Below are positions 23,301 through 36,154 of a stretch of 64,000 nucleotides of DNA, piece after piece; the first letter of the stretch is position 1, and the number at the start of each line of letters is the position of its first letter. Source of the DNA: Puffinus mauretanicus. Taxonomy: Eukaryota > Chordata > Aves > Procellariiformes > Procellariidae. A program made the translations under genes and the position numbers. The notes below the pieces were generated by a model. It saw only the letters and a list, made by a program, of their open reading frames with translations. It was not told the DNA's origin and did not search any database. The stretch lies in assembly GCA_023333565.1 (NCBI GenBank), contig JAJKFH010003229.1, positions 3,632,001 to 3,696,000 of the forward strand, in the 5' to 3' direction.

Positions 23301-25770
23301 CTGCGGGTGGCCTTTGTGCCGGGAAGTGGGCTGTCCGTCCCCGTGAGAGCCACCCACATCGGACCAGCCCCTAAGTCTTTGAAAAACGGTGGTGGGCAGA
23401 TTTTTGAGAGGAGACTGGGTTGTTTTAGCAGCTCCATTCCCCAAAGACCCTGCCCTGAAGACCCTGGCACTGCAGGAGCAAGGGATTTTGGGGGGCAGGT
23501 GGCAGAACCACCCCCCCACAATAGCTACGTGAAAGCTGGGGGTGGGATACGGAGCTGCCGAACGTTTTGAAGGATGAGACAAGTTTCTGACGTGATCTTG
23601 CTGCCTGTGATCAGCACCCAGCGACATCGGTGGGAAGTCCTCCAAGCAGCGCCCACAGGCCTTGGAGCTCATCCTGCAAAAGGCCACCATCGCAGTTTGG
23701 GAGCGGGGAAATGGGAGGCCACCCTCGAAGGTAACGCGGAGCAGCTGCCCCCCCAGAGACAACGTCTATAAAACTGGGAGGATCTTCTGCCCTAACATTT
23801 TAATCGGGGCTCCCCCAGCAAAAGTTCCTCTCTCACATTTGTTGATTATCACTTTCCAAAGAGCAATTAAGTAAAATGTTAGTGCAAAACAATTTTAGAG
23901 GGGTGAAAAAGTCCATTTTCACAGCATGGCTTTTGAATGGAGGAGTTAGCTACCCCAACAGAAAATGTCTTAAATCGGTGCTTAACTCCCCAGTCCCTGC
24001 AGCGGCCACCAATTTGTGACGGTTTATGGATTAATTAGATTTTACTTTGAACCCCAGAGCTATGGATAAAAATTTCAGGCTTTTTACTGATGAGTTTAAG
24101 GCTTACCTTCTTAACAACCACGCACAATGCAAACCTTCTGATTTAGTTATTTAAGCACACGGCAAAATTGCAAGTTACAAAACCAGCTTTTATTTATGAA
24201 AACGACGGCGTAGCGGGTGTTGCAGCCAACATTTTAACGTGCACAGCTGTTTTGTCAAGCACCTTTGAAGAGGAGAGGAGGGGAAGAGAACAAGCCTCCG
24301 TCCTGCCGCTCAGCAGGCGGTCGCTGCAGGAGAAGGTGGCCTTTGGGCTGGGTCCATCGGGTGCCGGGTCTGGGAACCGGCTGAGGGCGAGGGGGAAGGC
24401 GGAGGGGACCCAGCTGGGGGTAGCAGGCTGATGGCAGGAGCCCGGGGGGGGGCAGCTCTCTGATGGGACTTCCCTGCTCTTTGCCACAGCTAAAATAGTC
24501 CTCGGAGCAAGCAGGTTTCCTGCATGCTTTTCGGCAGCTTCCATGGGGCAGCGTTTACCATTTCCCCCCCAGCCGTGGGCTTGCAGCTCAGCCTTGGTAG
24601 AGCACACCAAACCGCATCGTTCCTGTGGAGCAGTTAATGAGGGTTCCATGGGGCTTCCCCTTCCCTCCATGCGGCTCATGCCTTACCCGTAAAGGGTTTC
24701 CTTCTCCGTTACTGGCCTGAGCCCACAAGCGAGGCGATACGTGCGATACGCTTCAGCGAGTGCGATTTGCAGGTTTAATGGGAATAAAACACAGCAGCAA
24801 ATGAGGCCACCAAGCTCAGCGTGACTTGGGATGCGCAGAGGAGGGTATCTCCTCGGTGGGAAGGTGCTGCTGCTGCCAGCTGATGTCGAGAGCGGTGGCT
24901 GGCGTGGGGCGTGCACGGGGCGTGCGAGCAGCTCGCTTAAGCGGGATGTGGAGCCGATCAGTGCTGCCTCGGGGCAACTGGAGGCAAACAGAGCCTGGGA
25001 AATGCCGAAGGAAAAGTTAATAAGTGACACCTCCCTCGGAGACGGGTGTCCTGAAGGGGAAGGAGGAAAGATTTCATTTACAGCTGAGCACAAATGACCT
25101 CGGGATAAAATCTGCTGGATGCCTGTTTTATTAGCAGAGAGCCAGGTAGAGCTCCTTCATTTGGGCTTATTTTGTGCTTGAGGAGGGAAAATCTAGCATC
25201 AGCCTGTACTCTGCTACGTACTGGTGTTCATGGGTAAGTCCCATGCTCATGGTTATGTGCAGCAACAGCACGGCAGAAACCACCTCAGCCAAGACAGACA
25301 TGTTTTGCTTTCTCCAAGAGTCCCCACATAATTATTAACTCAGACAAACGAAACCAGAGGGCAGGCAGAGGGAAGACAAGGAGTAGATGAGGGGCAGGTC
25401 TCCCGCAGCTGGAACCTCACAAAACCAAGGCTGTGGCTGGACCATCCACCCCTTTCTTCTCGTGCCCACCACCCTCCCCCGGCTCTGCTGACCTGTTTCT
25501 GCCCTCTCCCACCCTGGGGCTGGTTTTCCAACACTTGACAAAGAGTGACCTCAGGAGGTGACCCAGCTGAAAAATAATTAACTTATTTGCTGGGCTGGTT
25601 TTTGGCTCCCCCGAGCCCACATTCTTTCTCACGTTGGAGAGGGGACAGGAGCACACGGATGGGGTGGGGGTGCCTGTCACCCGGCTCGCCAGGGCAGCCC
25701 CTGCAACCAGTCTAAGGTCCTGCAGAACTGCACCCTCCAGTGCTCCGCTCCCAGGTGGGACCTTTCCTGA
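20336..25770. other. Non-coding flank 20.3-25.8 kb
   Basis: No exon or mobile element is recognised. Positions 20755-20785 carry CCAATGGAGTCAATGGAGC, a CAATGG-type repeat trace. A (GAAAA)n-like stretch is at about 22523-22542. A compact CpG-rich islet sits at 22840-23095. The block 23870-24240 is AT-rich inside G+C-rich neighbours and holds homeodomain-like TAATTAG cores, so it is a candidate conserved element. ORFs between 23150 and 24680 follow the G+C-rich composition and show no domain. Confidence 0.6.
22840..23095. promoter_or_regulatory. CpG-island-like islet
   Basis: By hand count there are roughly 27 CpG dinucleotides in about 280 bases at around 60% G+C, so observed/expected is near 1, against obvious CpG depletion on both sides. 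It contains CACGTC, CACGTG and TACCGGTACC. It is short for a classical island. A promoter or enhancer role is inference. Confidence 0.4.
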
Positions 25771-25880
25771 TGGCTCATAAACAGAAATCAAAGGCCAGTT
25801 TCTTTGTTTAAACGTGAAGGCAAATTTCAGATGTGAAAGCGCATCAATCTGCACGTGCTTGCTTCAGCAATGGGTCTGCC
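25771..25880 (+). repeat. Dispersed ~110-bp element, copy B (intergenic)
   Basis: It aligns by eye to 13781-13893 on the same strand: CATAAACAGAAATCAAAG, TTGTTTAAA, GAAGGCAAATTTCAG, GTGCTTGCTTCAGCAA and GGTCT. It ends about 40 bases before a CR1 3' end, but the other copy has no CR1 beside it, so it does not look like part of that CR1. Confidence 0.7.
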
Positions 25881-25917
25881 TCAGCCTTCGCAGTAAAATC
25901 TTAATAACTTGCTTTAA

Positions 25918-26018
25918 CTTGGTCAGCCCTGAAGTGGTCAGGCAATTGGACTAGGTGATCATTGTAGGTCCCTTCCAACTGAAATAATCTATTCTATTCT
26001 ATTCTATTCTGTTCTAAA
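25918..26018 (+). mobile_element. CR1 retrotransposon, 5'-truncated 3' end with TCTAT tail
   Basis: The sequence GGTCAGCCCTGAAGTGGTCA, then GGACTAGGTGATCATTGTAG and GTCCCTTCCAACTGAAAT, is the standard 3' terminal region of avian CR1. It is followed by tandem CTATT units, the CR1-type short tandem tail. Orientation is +. Only about 100 bases remain, as is usual for CR1, which is mostly severely 5'-truncated and makes no clear target duplication. The good match suggests a younger insertion than the one at 57.4 kb. Confidence 0.92.
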
Positions 26019-29000
26019 ACCTGCTCAACCTTTCACGTCCACGGCCCCAGAGGCAGGAGAATCTCTGTTTCTCGTGCGTGGGAGAACGAGGACACGGCGA
26101 GCTTGGGCAAAGGTGTCATCGCAGTTACCAGGAACGGGGCCACGCTCCGTCAGCGTGCGGTGGTAACTGTGAGAGGTCACCAACACTTCTGGCCCGAATC
26201 TCTCGCAAGCGAATCTGAACGGTTTTAATCTGCTATTAAAATTTCTGCAGCTAGGCTAGACAGCTGGGTGCAAAGCCCCAGATGAAAATGCTTGGGCAGT
26301 GAAAGCGTTTAAGAACATAAAGCTGCCAAAATAATGTGTCCTGGATGATGCTCTGTAGCTAAGAGAATTTCATGTGCAGAAATAGGGCTAAATAATTCTA
26401 GTTTAATTATTTTTTCCTCATAATGAAGCAGTGCAGCCTCAGAAAATAAACATTTTTAAAACGAGTAGAAACTGCACAGAAATAGAGAAAACCACAGGGG
26501 GTTTGCTGATTGCAGCATTAAAGACAACTCCTGCCTCACCAGTGGCTCTTGCTGTCTCAGACCTCTGTTAGGCCAGTTTTGATGACTGCCTAACTTCTTT
26601 ATTTTGAAGGGATACATAGCAGAGCAAAGCCCTGTGGTCTTCTAGGGCTACCACAGCACCAGTGACATATGGCCCAAGTCCGAGAACATGGATTTAGGTA
26701 AAATGAGAATGTATCTAGTGCTTTTCCCAAAACTGAAAGCAGTTCTAATCTTTCCCCTTCCTGAGCCTGGAAAATAGCTGGAACTGATGGTTTTAAAAGC
26801 ATGGCTTATCCTTTCCAGCAGCTGTGTTTTGAGTTTCTTTGCTGAACCAGCAAACCTTTCAGTACTTGCTCCACAACGCTCAGTTCGGCTGGGGTATCTC
26901 CACTGCAGTTTCGGGGGCTGGTGCCACATCTGAAGGGTGGACAGGGAGCTGAAACAGAGGGTGCCCACCAGGCAGGGCTGCCGAGAGACTGTTTCAGGCC
27001 TAGCCCAGGCAGAGCAGCTGCAGAGCTGCTTTAAATCACACGTAGACTTGTGATGACAGACACCTAAGGGCTTAGGTGCTTCTGGGTGCAAGCAGGAGAG
27101 GGTGGGCTCCGCAGCATCTCCTTTGGGAGGTATTCAGTACACCTCAAAGCCAAAACTGCACTGTGGCACTGTGGACAGGTATTTCAGTGTGTCTGTCCTA
27201 TCAGGAAACCACTGGGAAAGGGAAGGGGGACAATTATTCAGGGTCTACATCGGCTGTCTTTACTGTACGTCTATAGTAATGGCACTGGGGCGAAGCAGAG
27301 CCCCAGAGTAGGGCTTGTCTTGTGCCTTACAAGGACAATATATTACCATGCCCCAAGGGCCCCTTTCACAGCATTTCATTTAAACATTTCATCCATGGAT
27401 GCATCTGGATGTGACCCATCGGTCCTTTCCTGGCGGCTGGGTAAGGATGTGAACCTTCGACTGCACTGGGAGTTTCATGTGGAGCTGTGCCGATGGCTTT
27501 GCATCAGCAGCACCTGGTTAAAAAATGCTTGCCTTGCTATCCTGGGGTGCCTCGGGATGCAGTTATTCATCACTGCTGTTTCACAGCCTGCCTGCCAGGT
27601 TGTAGATTCAGCTCCTCCAAGGCTGCTGAAATGTGCAGAGCATTTGGTGGATAAATCCGTGCAGTTGTTAGCCACAGTTGTCGTTCCCCTTCTCCTCCGG
27701 GTCCGATGTCATGCTGACTGGCTGAGGGGGCAGGGATGGGGCAGAACCGTCAGTGCGAATTCAGCAAGGAGCTGCCAGTGCTTTAGTGCCGTTTGTCTCT
27801 AATCTGGCAAATCCCACGGATGCTCCGAATTTTCTTTTTTCGCAGAGCTGTGCTCTCTTTTCCAAACGGAAAAGATGACATATTTAGGTCTACTCACCCG
27901 AAGGATGCTTTAAACTACCTACAGCTGAATGTGGTCCCTCAGTTTGCCTGTGCCGAGGCACCAGGAAAGGACTCACGTGTCTAAGGTATGTGCTAGTCTC
28001 AGCTCCAAGACGTGTTCGTGCAGGGCTTGGCTGAGCGGCGTCTGACCGCCGCACCGCTCGCGCCCGCAGCGGTAAGTAGAGCGATGAGAGCTGCTCGTGC
28101 TCCAGCCTCTGAGTGAGGAGCTGGGCTGGCAGATGGCCTGGGGCTGTGATTAGAGCATGTAACACAGTTACTGCGCCTGCAAGTGACAGCAAAATGCTGC
28201 CTTCCCTGCCCCCAGCCCAGGTTTTTCCTCGGTTGTGGTCTTGCCTTTTAGATGTTGTGCCAGGGGACAGGGAGGACGTGCTGCTCCCCGGGGGCCGCAC
28301 ACCCAGGCGTGCTGCAGCTGCTGAAAGGCACAGTGTTTCACTCAGCGGGTTTTCTGTTCCTGGGCCACCATGGCTGTCTGGCCTCTGGTCCAGACACGAC
28401 TGGGAGCCCTGACATGGAAACTTGAGGTCTGCCTGCACCCATCCCCACAGACCTACCTCGGGACCCTGCGTACCTGCAGCTCCCGCTGATTTCTCTGCCT
28501 TTTGAGATGACTCCCTGAACGGCCCATTGCAAGGCTTTACATACAGCGCAAGGTTTTCTGTAGGGCTAAAACCCTCTGTAGCATGGAGAATGGGAGACCT
28601 TCCAAATGAACCTGCATCCAACTCTTCCTCTGATGAACGAGCCCCGACTCCCACCGCCTCCACCAGTGACAGGGACCGGATCCACGTCATACGGACTCTT
28701 CCGCTTTGGAAAATGCCACCTAAGCACCTGGCCTGCACACTTACTGTGAGCTGGGAGGGAAAAAAACTCTCTTTGACTTCAGGCACTGCACACCAGCGTG
28801 AAAAAAGAAGCCGAAAAGCCGCCCAGCACCTGTTGCTTAGTGCTCAGCTGAAACACTAAGCCCAAATAGGTAACTTTGCAACAGTCTCCATAGTGACTAA
28901 TTGTACCTTCGCAGCCCAGGCATCGTGACTTGGCAGGGGAAATCGGATGCAGAAGCAGAAGGCCTCCTTGCTTGTAAAAAACCGGACCTGCTCTGTGTTA

Positions 29001-32000
29001 CCACTGCTGCTCGTCAGCCTTTCCAGGTCTGCGGAAGGGGCTGAGGAGGAGATGGAGGATTCCCCCAAACGAATGATTTCATGGAAGACGACACTTCCTG
29101 GCCTACTGCACCTGATGCAAATGCATACGTGATGAGAAGGCGCAGGCTGACAGCATCGGAGGGTGAAAATCCTCGCGGCATTTGCTAACGCGTGTGCTGA
29201 ACAATCCCTCCAGGGAACGGGGATGTGGCATCCACCTGTGACCCACCACTTGTGGAATACTTGGGCGAACTTCTTACGAGAATGATTTAAGGGTAGTCAA
29301 ACATTACGGGGAAGAAAGGATGTCATAAAACAAATATCCTCCACTACTTCTGTCTTTGCAGATGCATTCTGTGAGAGCCTCGCATCTGTGTACTCAGGCA
29401 ACTGCTCCTGCTCCAGCTCAGCCTTTTCTCTGGATATTTATATTTTCTGCTTCTCAAATTGTAGTTGCCAAGAGAGCAGCTTGCATGGACCGTGTCATCT
29501 TCAGAGAGTCCTCTCTCATCTTTATTCAGTTACCTGCAATCCTCTTTGAGTGAAGACACCAAACCCCTAGCTCGCAGCCAGATTAGAAAACTGATTAGCT
29601 ACCTGTGCATCCCATGTTAGAAGGATAGGATTATATGGCAATTACAGAGGATCAGACTCAGCCTATTTAAAGGGATGCCGACCCTTGGAAGCAACTTTTA
29701 CAAGCATTTTACAGAGTATCCTTACCTTGAATCCTTTCAGGCATGTTAAATGAAATCTCAAAAGTTGGTTTCTTAAAACCACTGTGGTTTGTATTTCATG
29801 CTCAGGTGATTAGGGACAAGAAAGGCAAACTGCTGGCAATTACCCTCGTCATTCTCGGTCTCGAGTCCCAGGCAGCACCATGGTGACGGCACTGCTTAGG
29901 CCCAGGTACTGACCTGGAAACATGATATAGCTGTGTGCGGTTTTTTTCATCTTTGAAAGAAAAAGTAATTGATGCATTGGAGCGGCTGCTGTGCCTTCAG
30001 AGTTTTAAAGACCTACTGACTATACAATATTTTTTAATAATTAGTAATATAAGCTGAGGGTTACAGTCATGTATTCATGGATTTTTACCATACATGAATA
30101 TTATTGTACGTGAATATGTAACTCACAGATGAGTGTCTGTTACCTGATTCACACACAAGGTGAGTGGGAGCAGGCAGGCTTGCAACATTATTAGTTGCTT
30201 TCTGTCCCTCGATGTGTATGTCTCTCTTCCCTGGTCATTTCTGCACTGTTGGCCAAGCTCAGCTGCAGTTCACAGGGATGCAGCAGTGGCAGAAATCACG
30301 TTGTTCCTAGAAGTTTCATGAAAATACACAGGGAGATAGAGAAGGTAGAGCTTGTACCCCCACAGAGGATGGGCTGCAGGCTGCACTCAGCTCGCAACAG
30401 AAACCGGAGTGCCTGCTCAGGACATATTTGCTGTGACCACCGCAGCTGTGGGAAAGCTTCAATCAAAGCCTGTGTCCTTCATGGGCTCCACAGACCCCAG
30501 CCATGGGACTGATCTGTGGGAGGCTTGTCTTAATTACTCCCTCTGCTCATGCAACTATGCTTTTTTTCATGCAGTGATTCCTCCCTCCCTCCCCTTTTAA
30601 AATGCAACCAGCTACTCTAACTGGCTATTAAGTTTGTTGTCTCAATCCTTCTCAAATCCCTGGCAAGCACCAAGGGCTTTTAATTCTCTTTTTTTTAATT
30701 CAGGTTCTAAAAATCCTTGTGCACAACTTCTCTGTATTTGTCCCTAGTCTACTTTTATTGTATAAGCTAATTCCTCGGGGAGCAAGTAACTGTGGGGCTG
30801 TAAAATGCGTCTTAGGGAGGTGTTTTTTCCAGTGAGGGAGAGCCATGTTTCTGACAGCCGTGGAAAGGGAGATAAGATCAAATCTGACTAATGCCTTCTC
30901 TGTTGCTCATCAGGCCAGTAGTTCAGATGCATCTGCTGATGTTGACCAGCACAGGCTGCAGGAGACATTCATAACTCCTGCACTGAGGCACTCCTGTGCT
31001 GCATTGAGCTCATTAAATTAGGCAGTGAAGCTTCCTTCCCAGTCAATGGGGAGAGGCAGGCTCCTGCTCTGAGTCAGCCGATGGAGGAGCACGACTGAAT
31101 GATCTGCGTTTGCCCTGGGAAGGAGCCGACGTGTCTCTGCTGACTGAGGGAGGCGGATGAGTACCTCCATATGTATCTTCGGAGAAGTTGCAGCTTCTAG
31201 TAAAATCTGCTTCTTTAGCAATATTGAGTCAAGTGCACTCAGGCTCCCATTCAATGAGCCTGGTCTCCTGCGGCTTTATTCCTCCTTTATTCCTCAATGC
31301 GCTGCTGCATAAGCAGCACAAAAATAGCCTGTCTTCCAGCAAGGGGCCTTTCCAAAGCTGCCGTGCTTGAGCAGAGGGCAACGGGAAAGGGCAGAGGGAA
31401 GAAGTTTTTGTTTATTCCATGTTACTTGTCTTCCAGTTTTTTTTTTTCTCACTTCTTTGGGAACGGAGAAAGGGGAGAAGGTTGCCAGGACTCAGAAGGG
31501 CTGCTGTGAGCAGTGACCTACAGAGACTGGGGGAAGCCAAGGTTGGGAAAAGGGATCCTCACAGCCAATTGAGCCACCAAAACCATCATTTCTTTTCACA
31601 CACAAGACCACAGTACCCTTAAGAAAGAAACGCACAAAAAAACCCCACACTCAAAAGCACAAACACTACAGAAAAAGCAATGGTCCTGGCAAAGTTTTCT
31701 TTAAAAGGAAACCTAATGATGATGGATGCATCAGCTCCATGAGCAAACATCTGTGCTCCTCCTGATAGGCATCTTCTGAGGCTGAAAGGGTGGGTTTCTC
31801 CCACAGCACTGGCGCCCAGAAACATCTGAAACCCAGACTCCCTCCTGTCCCTCCCTTTCCATAGGAAGGAGCTGCATATGCATTGAATGCCAGCAACCAC
31901 TCTGCCTTGCAGCAACAACGGCAGGGAACAGCATGGGGTTTACTGGGCAATAAACATCCCGCTGGCACATTATCCTCCTGTGAAGTGTCAGACAGATGAC

Positions 32001-33057
32001 CCAGGGACAGTGCTGTTTTATAGCAGTCATTCCCAAGGAGAGAAGCCAAATCTACCAGATCTCTCACCCCCAAAGGGTAGTGGGATACCAGTCCTTGAAG
32101 CATCTTGCAGTACAAGCAGAACTGGTGCGTCTCCATGTTTTAGGCTACAGGATCATCCTCCCTCAAATCAGAGAGGTGGGAACTTTAAAAAAAGAGAAAG
32201 TAGCAAAATCAATAGAAGTATTTTTAGCTCAAATCCCCACCTGAAGGAAATCGGCGATGCTTCACTGAACTCAGTGGAGGTAAGGTAACGTGGTTCGCCA
32301 CAGTAATGAACCAACAGATCTGATCTTGGGTTTTGTTCAGGTTTTTTTAACTTTCCCTTAAGTGATGATATAAAAACTAGCTTAAACAAACAATACGAAT
32401 GGCGCTTCTTGGTTTTAATGGTCTAGGTTGGTCTATCCACTTGAGGATGGAAGGACTGCTCTTATCACACATCTAAGGCATCACAGGACTTGGCAGGACT
32501 CCAGATCTCCAGTGGTTGGTGTTGTTTACGTGCATCGTTGTCCTTAAAACTGATGCCTGGAATATCTGTGAAAATGGTTGCTTCTGCAAGATTTTAGAAA
32601 GTTTCCTGATTACCATTTTTTCCCTGTAATTTGTGCTAATCTGAGAAATAACTATATTTTAAAGTTTGCTTAATGTTTATACTTATATTTTAAAGTTCAA
32701 GACTTCTGCTGGGGTGCCTTAGCTAAGAGAAGCAAATGCTGTGTTTTGCGTTAGCTGATGGCGATACTCTCTCACCACTTGCATGTACGGCAGGGCCCGG
32801 GAAGAAGTAAAAGGGGGGGATGAAAGGAGGCGGGGGGACTTGGGACATAGCAGCTGTGCTTGTCTGTAGCAGGCAACGTTAAGGGAAGAAGAACAGTCAC
32901 AAGCTGTAAAGTGTCTCCAAATGAAAAGCAGACTGCCAGAGAGCCAAAATTGAAGAAAAATACGTGGACAACCAGAGCAGGGAGAGTTGCTGCTCTGTTG
33001 CTAGGTGATAGATCTGTTATCATGCTAATGACAATAAAGGATGATACTGGTACCAAT
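26019..33057. other. Non-coding flank 26.0-33.1 kb with chance long ORFs
   Basis: Positions 26200-26480 are AT-rich and could be a conserved non-coding element. Between 26648 and 28786 lie three consecutive ORFs of 147 (-), 238 (+) and 298 (-) residues; none has a recognisable domain and none shows family similarity. A CpG-dense spot with a GTAAGT donor-like site is at 28010-28090. The remainder (28.8-33.0 kb) shows no gene or element that I can name. Confidence 0.55.
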
Positions 33058-33205
33058 AAAGCATCTTTCATCTGAGAATTACCAAGGGTTCTCCAGACAG
33101 CGAGGCTGTATTATTCCCATTTACCAGAGGCACAGACAGAGATGAATTGATTTGCCAAAGGTCACCCAAACCAGCACTGACGGATTTCAGAATAAGAAAT
33201 TGTCC
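33058..33205 (+). mobile_element. MIR-like (CORE-type) SINE fragment
   Basis: The order of motifs is ATCTTTCATCTGAG, TTATTCCCATTTACCAGAGG, CACAGACAGAGATGAATTGA and TTTGCCAAAGGTCACCC. This matches the amniote MIR-type 3' half (cccatttta-cag-atgagg...gaggcacagagag...ttgcccaaggtcac). It is an ancient, decayed insertion in + orientation, with boundaries approximate. Confidence 0.75.
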
Positions 33206-36154
33206 CTATTTCAGTTCTATTAGGCCAATGACTGCTATAAAACCTTTCTTTACAATCAATCAGTCCCCTCCCTTTATAAATCACCCCCATGTCCCTCTCT
33301 CCTGAGGGGACATCCTCCTCTCTTGTTTGTATTTCTTGTCCCGTTTAGATTACAAGCTCTTCTGGCCCTGGAGAGAAGCTTACCAAGGATTGTGAAGGGC
33401 AGAGCAAACACGTGGGCCAAGCTGTGCTGTTTTGGAGCTGTGTGAACAAGAAGGGGCCCTGCTGGACATAGCAGGTGTGCAATATAGGATGGGACTGCAT
33501 TATGAGCCCCACGGTGCCCTGGGTGTGTTGTGATCTTGGGCTGCGGCTCCTTCAGCAGCAGCCTGGGGCACAGGCTCCCTGAGACCCTAGTCTGGTACGA
33601 TCTCTCCTTGCGATGCATGAGTTGGTATCTGCTGGTGGCAGGTCTGGTATCCGCCAAGCCCTTGAGCTGCCCCAAGAACAGGGTTGCTTTTGCTGGGGAC
33701 ATAGGGCGAGGAGTCCGATGCACCTGGCACTTTCCTGTCCTCTTGCACTTGGGAGCAGAAATGTTGTGATAGGCCTGAAAGCTTCACGTAAGATGGTACT
33801 AGCTTGCTGGCCCTTGCTTGCTGACTTACGACAACAAATTGTGCTAAGCACCCATTTCTCCCAGATGCTCTGACCAGCAAAAATCCAAGGGGCTCCTCAC
33901 TGACAGCAGCTGTGTGACTTCAGGGTGAAGGGCTTCTAGGTTGCCCCCCACGACTTTGTGTTAGATGCTTACCCGCACCACAGCCCGTGAAATGCCAAGA
34001 GGCTGTGTGAAGAGCAATGCAAATGTTCCTCAACCCACCGAACAACAGCTCTCCCTGATTATCTGCACGGCGCTTCCCAATACTGGGGCTCCTCAGGCAT
34101 GAATCAGAAAAGGCATGAGTCAGGCATAATTTTTTCTGTCATTGTTTCCCGTTAGAGATCATGAAGGAAACACAAGTGAGCCTAAATTCTAGCATTTGCA
34201 GGAAAATAGCATTTCTGATTTCCGTTTGAAGAACAGAGTTTCCATGATGATGAGGAGCAGCCTGCAATTTCTTGATGAGCTGATGTAGCCTAGCGAGGAC
34301 AGCAGGGTGGGAACACAGTGGGGATGCCTACATGAGCGGTTTTACTCTGAGTCATCGTTCCCTCGGGAGTCTGGGCTGGACGTATATCCCACCAGGTGTT
34401 TCCTATGGTGCTTCCAAAGGCACAAACCCGGCAGCTCCCGCTATCTCTAAGAGGAGTACTGGGCCCCTCGTAGGCATGAAAACCAGGCTTTTACAATCTT
34501 TATTTCCTTTTCTTTATATGTAAAACGGGGACGCATCTCATTTATCTCTGTCACTGTGAAAATTTAGCTAGTCTTTCTACAATACAACAGAGACGCAAAT
34601 TGCATTCGCGGTAGGTGCTAAGTGTTTTAATGACTCTTCTCCCCTCTTTTTCCTACCTCTCAGAGTCTTAGCAAGTTTCTTCAATATCTCATGTATTTCA
34701 GTGCAGGAGGACACAGCCCCAAAGCAACTGAAGTGCAGGAGCCATACAGCAGCTTTGTGGGTTTTGTCCAAATTATGTAAAAGACCAAGACAATTTAAAA
34801 CCTCAGGGCATGTGTGTGCAATAGATCCTACTGGACTGCTACATCCTCCTAATTGATGTAAGGCTACGTTAGCCCCAGTCCAGCAAAACGTGTTATAGAC
34901 AGCAGTTTAAGGTTAGTATGTGCTTTACTGGATTGGGACTGTTTCCCCTTTCCATGGGGAAAAAAACCCCAAACACCAAGAACCAAAAAATGTGAACTGG
35001 CACTTTTTTAGGTGAATGCACACCCTGGGCAAGCAGGGATATTAGGAGCAGTGGAGCAGGGTAAAGCCTGCTAAGGAAAACCCTATTGGCAGCCTCACAG
35101 CACTTACAGTGTAAGTGTTGCTCTTAGACTTCATGTTATGCTTGAGCCTGGCTTGCAGGGGAGCCTGGAAACTCTGCACATGGTTAACTCCGTCCAAAAG
35201 GTGAAGATGCCAGATGGATGAGTAAAGCTAGCTCTGCTCAGGGAACTCTGAAATGTCCCCTGTGCTGCTCCTCTGCAGGTGACAACAGAGAGCAGAGAGC
35301 AGCTGCAAACAGACGTGGTGTCCTTGATGAACCGCATCCTCTCTTTCTCCCCTAAGCTTCAGGGACTTATCCCCATGGAGAGGATGCTGGCAGCAAGGCT
35401 TAAGTAGGTAGTATTTTAAGCAATGAATTTGGTGAGATACAGCAGTCACTTCTCTCAGCAGCTCTCCTGACTCTCGAGCTTCCAGTTTTGTTGCACGCAA
35501 GTGCACCCCACAATCCATGCGGCCCGGGGAGTGTGATGGGGAAGAGGCCATCTCTCAAGCTGCAGCTGGGAAAAATACCTTCTTGCAAGCTTCCCCAAGC
35601 ACTGCCTCCAGAAAGGCTTGTCCCCAGCAGCAGTACTATGCTGGGACCCCGTGACCATGTCCCACGGGCCAGGCCCAGCCCCTGAGCTCTCCTGTGAGCT
35701 GTCAGAGGGGGCAGAAGCAGCCAAATAGCCCTGCAAAGGGGCTGGGTGCAAGGATGGGATGTAGTAGGAGGGAGGCAGAACGAGCTGATCTTAGAGAGAA
35801 TTGTTTAAAACTTGGCAATCTGTGATAATAAAATTCCCACACCTTCACTCCCAAATCACGATGGAGAGAAACAATGCTTATTTTCAAACCAGCCTTACAA
35901 TCCAGATAAGGATGTGCAACACATGGGAACAAATTTATATTTGGGACACTAGGAGGAGGTTAAACAGAAAAAATAACCTCAAGCTTACACTACTGTTTCC
36001 TGTTATTCTCCACATATGGACGAAAAACGGCAGACCCAAACCAGTTCATAATTGCTCCGGGTTTGCACCAGTTGCTCAATGTGGGGTCTGGACTATGCTG
36101 CAGACAAGTAAGGAGCACCTGAATGGGAGGACCTGAACTATTTGCCTTTGACTT
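33206..36154. other. Non-coding flank 33.2-36.2 kb
   Basis: No gene or mobile element is recognised. Overlapping ORFs on both strands at 33274-33880 and 35228-35751 follow the local G+C content and show no domain. Confidence 0.55.

Noticed and set aside
27086..27802. 238-residue plus-strand ORF
   Set aside because: No recognisable motif and overlapping frames also open; taken as a chance ORF.
27890..28786. 298-residue minus-strand ORF, longest in the window
   Set aside because: Low-complexity, G+C-driven composition, no domain or family resemblance, no promoter or splice context; kept only as a finding to test, not as a gene.
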